DNA of 8,084 bases from NCBI GenBank assembly GCA_023427925.1, contig JAEYZS010000206.1, forward strand, positions 1 to 8,084. The letters are read 5' to 3'. The position numbers were made by a program, and so were the translations under genes. Positions 4,624 to 8,084 of this stretch are shown here, piece by piece (position 1 is the stretch's first letter; each line of letters begins with the position of its first letter). The notes under the pieces are model-generated. The model worked only from the letters and a program-made list of their open reading frames with translations. It ran no database searches and was not told the DNA's origin. Source of the stretch: Pseudomonadota bacterium (lineage in GTDB: Bacteria; Bdellovibrionota; Bdellovibrionia; Bdellovibrionales; JAEYZS01).

Positions 4624-7428
4624 ATGAAAAATTCGGAAAAGAAGTACGACGTTAATGTATTAAACACCATCGCACAACGTGCACTTTATTATGCCGTTCA
4701 AATGATCCATCTTGCTAACAATAGAAAAGATAAAGAAAAAGGTGACCCTAAAATCGGTGGCCACCAATCTGCTAGCGCGAGTTCACTGCATTTATTGGGC
4801 GCACTTCACCTTGTGACTAAATCGGGCTTTGATCACATGGCCATAAAGCCACATGCTTCACCTGCTGATCACTCTTACAACTATTTGCTCAATAATCTGC
4901 TTGATGAAAGCAACAACAGATTGCCTCAAGAGCTTCAAGAAGTTGCCATGCACGGTCTAAGAAAGTTTTCAGATGATGGAACTCCTGTTTTTCAATCTTA
5001 TCACTCTAAGTACGATCCTGATCGCCATAATTTTTTACCTTCTGGAACGGTGGGAATACCGCCCGTAAATTTAGGTTACCTTGCTCTTGCCTATAGATAT
5101 GCAAAAGACCACGGTTACAAAGTTCCAGAAAATGCTCACTTTTGGGCGTTATGCGGAGACTCTGAATTCAGAGAAGGATCGCTATTTGAAGCCATGCCTG
5201 AGTTTGCTGAGCGCGAATTAGGAAACGTGACTTGGATTATCGACTATAACCGCCAAAGCTTAGATGGACATAGAATTACTAATAAAGAAATCATTGGCTC
5301 AACTGATGACGTTCGCTTAGCAAAAACTGGAGAAGCGAACGGATGGGAAGTGATCATGCTTAAGCATGGACCTCTCAGAGAGAAGCTCTTTAAAAAACCA
5401 GGCGGAGATACATTTAAAAAACTCTTGGACGAAGAGCTTAATGATTATGAATTCCAATCCATGCTCTTGATCAAAGACGGAAAGGAATTGAAGAAACACA
5501 TTCTCGAAAAACATCCTCAAGTTAAAAAGTTTGTGGAAGTTACGGATGAAGCAGATCTTTTCAACTCCTTGAGAGATCTCGCTGGTCATGATTTTGAAAT
5601 GATCATTGAAGCCCTTGAAGCCAGTAAGAAAAACCAAAGAAAGCCGACCCTCATAATCGCTCATACCGTTAAAGGTTGGGGTCTTTCTGAAGCAGCGCAA
5701 CCTGGAAATCACAACTCACAACTTGATCAGCCAGAAATTGACCAGCTCAGAGAAAAAGAAGGAATCTCGGCCGATCGACTTTTCCAAAAATTTGCCGACA
5801 CCACTAAAGAAGCAAAATACTTAAAAGCTCGTGGTGATGATCTCTACAAAGATATTTTAACTCAACATGAGATGAAGGATGAAAACAAAAAGTTTTTCCT
5901 GGCGGAGCTTGAAAGGCACGGTCAAATCCCTGAGTCTTTAGATATTAATCTTAAAATGGTGAACTACCCTCACACTCAATGGATGTTGGGGCAGCTGACA
6001 GCAAAACTCACACGTATCGCAAATACTGCAAACGACAAGAATGCAAAACCGCTCACAGAAATGGAAACTGCATTTAAATTACCGTCGGAGCTTTTTGTTT
6101 CAATGGCTCCAGATGTGGGGACGTCGACAAACCTCAACCCTGCAATGGATGGTAAAGTCTTTGGCGCAATGGACATTGAAGACTACGAAAAAGAATTTGC
6201 CGTTAAGGATACAAAGCTTCCTGATCTCGTTCCCGGTAGCGACAAGTCAGACAGATTTATCCGGTTTGAAATTGCAGAGTGTAATGTGATGTCTTGTGTA
6301 GGATCGTTTGGTCAAATGAGAGATTTATTGGGGATCCCGCTCTTCCCTCTTATGACAGTGTATGATTTCTTCTTAAAACGCGCATTGGATCAATACTTTT
6401 ACAATCAGTACTGGAGATCGAATTTTACATTAGTAGGAACTCCGGCGGGTGTAACTCTTTCTCCAGAAGGAGCTCAGCATGGATGGAAATCAGATTTCCA
6501 AATTCCAAACCAAATTCTTTGGGAGCCGTTCTTCTGTAAGGAATTGGATTGGATTTTCTGTGATGTTCTAAGAAGACACTTCTATTTTGATAATGACTCG
6601 CGAAGTGGAGTGCACATCAGGGGTGTTACTCGCGGTGCCGATCAGAAGGAATTCTTGAAACGACTAAAAACTCAGAAAGCATTCAAAGTTGATCAGGCAG
6701 CTCTGCTCATGCCTAACGGTATGAATTACGAAGGTGCCGTCGAAGAATCTTCTGTCGAAACGTTTAGTGAAGACGAAATCATGAGCGCAGTAAGACAAGA
6801 TGTTTTGGCTGGCGGATATTACCTCATCAATTACGAGGGTTATGCTGGGTACGAACCAGGCGACAACGTTGTAAACATTTTCTCGATGGGCTCACCCACA
6901 ACCGAAGCTATTAAGGCCTCTGATATGCTCCTTGAAAGAGGCATCTACGCAAACGTTATTGTAATTACATCTCCTGATCTATTGATTGGAACTTTGGCTG
7001 AGGAAAATGATCACTTTCAATTGAGACAAAAACTCGGGGTAAATTCTAAGCTTTATCTCCATCCGACTGAGGCGGTTCAAAGCCAAGGGGATTTGGTAAC
7101 TCTATCTGGTCGCAGAATTCCTATGGTCAGCGTTCATGATGGAGAACCAGGTTTGTTAGACAATATTGGCTCTATCATTGGTGTAAGACATGAAGTTCTT
7201 GCAGTTAAAAAACACTCAAAGTGTGGAAGACCATCTGAAATCTACAAGTATCATCATATTGATGCTGAATCTGTAGTAGAAGCCTGTGGCAAGGTCCTAT
7301 CCGAAACTGCTCTTGAAGAAGTTCAAGTTTCTAGATCTTTACTCGAATCATTCGGTAACTACTCTGCGCGCACAAGCTCTTGGAAAGAGCTCTGGCCAGA
7401 AACAACAGGTAATACAACTAAGCACTAA
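4624..7428 (+). CDS. aceE: Pyruvate dehydrogenase E1 component, homodimeric (AceE) type
   Basis: E1 decarboxylates the 2-oxo acid on thiamine diphosphate and passes the acyl group to the lipoyl arm of E2. The 934-residue protein is slightly longer than E. coli AceE (887). The ThDP/Mg domain (about 45-370) has GGHQSASASS, H77-A-S-P, and GDSE (178-181) with N209 at the same spacing as in E. coli; note GDS for the usual GDG. AHTVKGWG (346-353) and a His in GNHNSQ (H363) follow. The pyrimidine-binding domain (about 490-700) has APDVGTSTNL (495-504), the activating glutamate probably at E552 in FEIAECN, and GTPAGVTLSPEGAQHG (605-620). The transketolase C-terminal domain spans about 745-900. Start ATG 4624 has GAGG 6 nt upstream. 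It is not next to its E2, which lies on the other strand, and the next gene overlaps its stop. The pyrimidine-domain wording recalls AceE-like transketolases of rhizobia, so another 2-oxo acid is possible. Confidence 0.88.
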   Translation: MKNSEKKYDVNVLNTIAQRALYYAVQMIHLANNRKDKEKGDPKIGGHQSASASSLHLLGALHLVTKSGFDHMAIKPHASPADHSYNYLLNNLLDESNNRLPQELQEVAMHGLRKFSDDGTPVFQSYHSKYDPDRHNFLPSGTVGIPPVNLGYLALAYRYAKDHGYKVPENAHFWALCGDSEFREGSLFEAMPEFAERELGNVTWIIDYNRQSLDGHRITNKEIIGSTDDVRLAKTGEANGWEVIMLKHGPLREKLFKKPGGDTFKKLLDEELNDYEFQSMLLIKDGKELKKHILEKHPQVKKFVEVTDEADLFNSLRDLAGHDFEMIIEALEASKKNQRKPTLIIAHTVKGWGLSEAAQPGNHNSQLDQPEIDQLREKEGISADRLFQKFADTTKEAKYLKARGDDLYKDILTQHEMKDENKKFFLAELERHGQIPESLDINLKMVNYPHTQWMLGQLTAKLTRIANTANDKNAKPLTEMETAFKLPSELFVSMAPDVGTSTNLNPAMDGKVFGAMDIEDYEKEFAVKDTKLPDLVPGSDKSDRFIRFEIAECNVMSCVGSFGQMRDLLGIPLFPLMTVYDFFLKRALDQYFYNQYWRSNFTLVGTPAGVTLSPEGAQHGWKSDFQIPNQILWEPFFCKELDWIFCDVLRRHFYFDNDSRSGVHIRGVTRGADQKEFLKRLKTQKAFKVDQAALLMPNGMNYEGAVEESSVETFSEDEIMSAVRQDVLAGGYYLINYEGYAGYEPGDNVVNIFSMGSPTTEAIKASDMLLERGIYANVIVITSPDLLIGTLAEENDHFQLRQKLGVNSKLYLHPTEAVQSQGDLVTLSGRRIPMVSVHDGEPGLLDNIGSIIGVRHEVLAVKKHSKCGRPSEIYKYHHIDAESVVEACGKVLSETALEEVQVSRSLLESFGNYSARTSSWKELWPETTGNTTKH

Positions 7429-8084
7429 TGAAATTGATAAACCAAGGTGAAATTATAAAGTCTCCGAATAAAAAATACTCGGAGACAATTGTTTTTGTTC
7501 CGTTCTTTTTTGGAAAAAAGCAGAACATGAAACGTCATGCCCTCTTTATGGCGGAACTTGGATATGATTCGGTCATCTTTAATCTCTCCTACAAATGGCA
7601 CAAGGTGATTCCCAAACTCAAAGAATCTTTAAGCCTAGGATGGGGTATCAAGCACATTTGGACTACAGAAATCACAAAAATTTTAGATACAATTCCCGGT
7701 GATAAAATTTTATTCGCATTTTCAAATCCGAGTACGGCAGCGCTCGAGGCAGCTGTTCTCAGAAACCTCAAAGATGTGAAGGCAATCATTTTTGATGGTG
7801 GACCTTTCTACGATCTTCTTAAGTGCAATTGGAATTTCTTTACACATCAAAAAAAGAAGACAGGCTTAAAGAAGGTTGCATGGAATGCCTACGCTCGAGG
7901 AATTTGGACAATTGAACATGAAAAGGAAATAGCGCGCGACTTAAGTGCGCTCCCAAAAAACTTCCCCGTTCTCTCGATTCGAGGCTGGCTAGATCCCCTA
8001 GTACCAACTTCTTGTATTGAAAAAGCTTTTCAAGGCCACGATCAAATTGATTTAGAAATTCTAAACCTGCCCGAAGGTGGCCAC
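7428..8084 (+). CDS. Alpha/beta-hydrolase-like protein, 3' end cut by window edge
   Basis: An open frame of 219 codons runs from ATG 7428 to the right edge without a stop. Its ATG overlaps the E1 stop codon by one base (TAATG), and no good Shine-Dalgarno is near, so translation by re-initiation after E1 is likely. The pattern fits an alpha/beta-hydrolase: a first strand IVFVPFFFG (21-29) with the oxyanion-hole position; strand LFAFSNPSTAALEAA (95-109) in the place of the nucleophile elbow, with S99; an acid D189 in IRGWLDPLVP (184-193); and LPEGGH (214-219) with a His at the usual distance. The elbow reads A-F-S-N-P instead of G-x-S-x-G, so the serine role is less sure. No signal peptide is present, which points to the cytoplasm. 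Substrate unknown. The call of fold is moderately supported; function is not. Confidence 0.7.
   Translation, partial: MKLINQGEIIKSPNKKYSETIVFVPFFFGKKQNMKRHALFMAELGYDSVIFNLSYKWHKVIPKLKESLSLGWGIKHIWTTEITKILDTIPGDKILFAFSNPSTAALEAAVLRNLKDVKAIIFDGGPFYDLLKCNWNFFTHQKKKTGLKKVAWNAYARGIWTIEHEKEIARDLSALPKNFPVLSIRGWLDPLVPTSCIEKAFQGHDQIDLEILNLPEGGH

Noticed and set aside
5317..5712. Minus-strand open frame of 131 codons inside the E1 gene
   Set aside because: It lies opposite an uninterrupted, well-conserved E1 coding region and has no ribosome binding site or recognisable motif.
7589..7789. Minus-strand open frame inside the hydrolase-like gene
   Set aside because: The plus-strand frame is open throughout, coupled to E1 and carries alpha/beta-hydrolase landmarks; the antisense frame has none.

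Overview
This window looks like ordinary chromosomal housekeeping DNA from a Gram-negative bacterium. The evidence is a lipoprotein with a classical lipobox, an AceE-type homodimeric E1, and SfsA and YgfZ families, together with sigma70-like promoter candidates and moderately AT-rich coding DNA. Gene content and style would fit a Bdellovibrio-like or Bacteriovorax-like lineage, but that is a weak inference from memory and no marker gene settles it. I see no mobile element, phage gene, CRISPR array, tRNA or rRNA, and codon use does not change sharply across the window.

Layout. On the minus strand, lipA (lipoyl synthase, 333-1331) overlaps by 20 bp the start of a lipoyl-domain E2 acyltransferase that runs off the left edge (1-352). 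Divergent from lipA is sfsA (1445-2179, plus). It converges on a DsbA-like thioredoxin-fold lipoprotein (2230-3006, minus, GTG start), with a strong bidirectional terminator between them. Upstream of that gene on the same strand is a YgfZ/GcvT-like gene (3116-3973, minus). Divergent from ygfZ, with only about 36 bp between start codons, is a 158-residue protein (4010-4486, plus) that I read as a degenerate MobA-like nucleotidyltransferase fold. Next on the plus strand come the large E1 gene (4624-7428) and, by a TAATG stop/start overlap, a partial alpha/beta-hydrolase-like gene (7428-8084, open at the right edge). No gap between genes exceeds about 140 bp.

How the genes fit together. The unifying theme is the lipoate-dependent 2-oxo acid dehydrogenase. 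The large gene supplies E1 (decarboxylation on thiamine diphosphate) and the left-edge gene supplies the lipoylated E2. LipA inserts the sulfurs that make the lipoyl arm, and YgfZ belongs to the folate-binding family that supports Fe-S enzymes, of which LipA is one. E1 and E2 are on opposite strands about 4.3 kb apart (start to start) instead of in one aceEF operon. The sequence features of E1 and E2 leave the exact substrate open; pyruvate is most likely.

The most interesting points are the apparent pseudo-enzyme related to MobA at 4010-4486, the unusual sequence flavour of both E1 and E2, and several promoter candidates that would give almost leaderless mRNAs for genes lacking a Shine-Dalgarno sequence. 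I found no convincing new multi-gene system.
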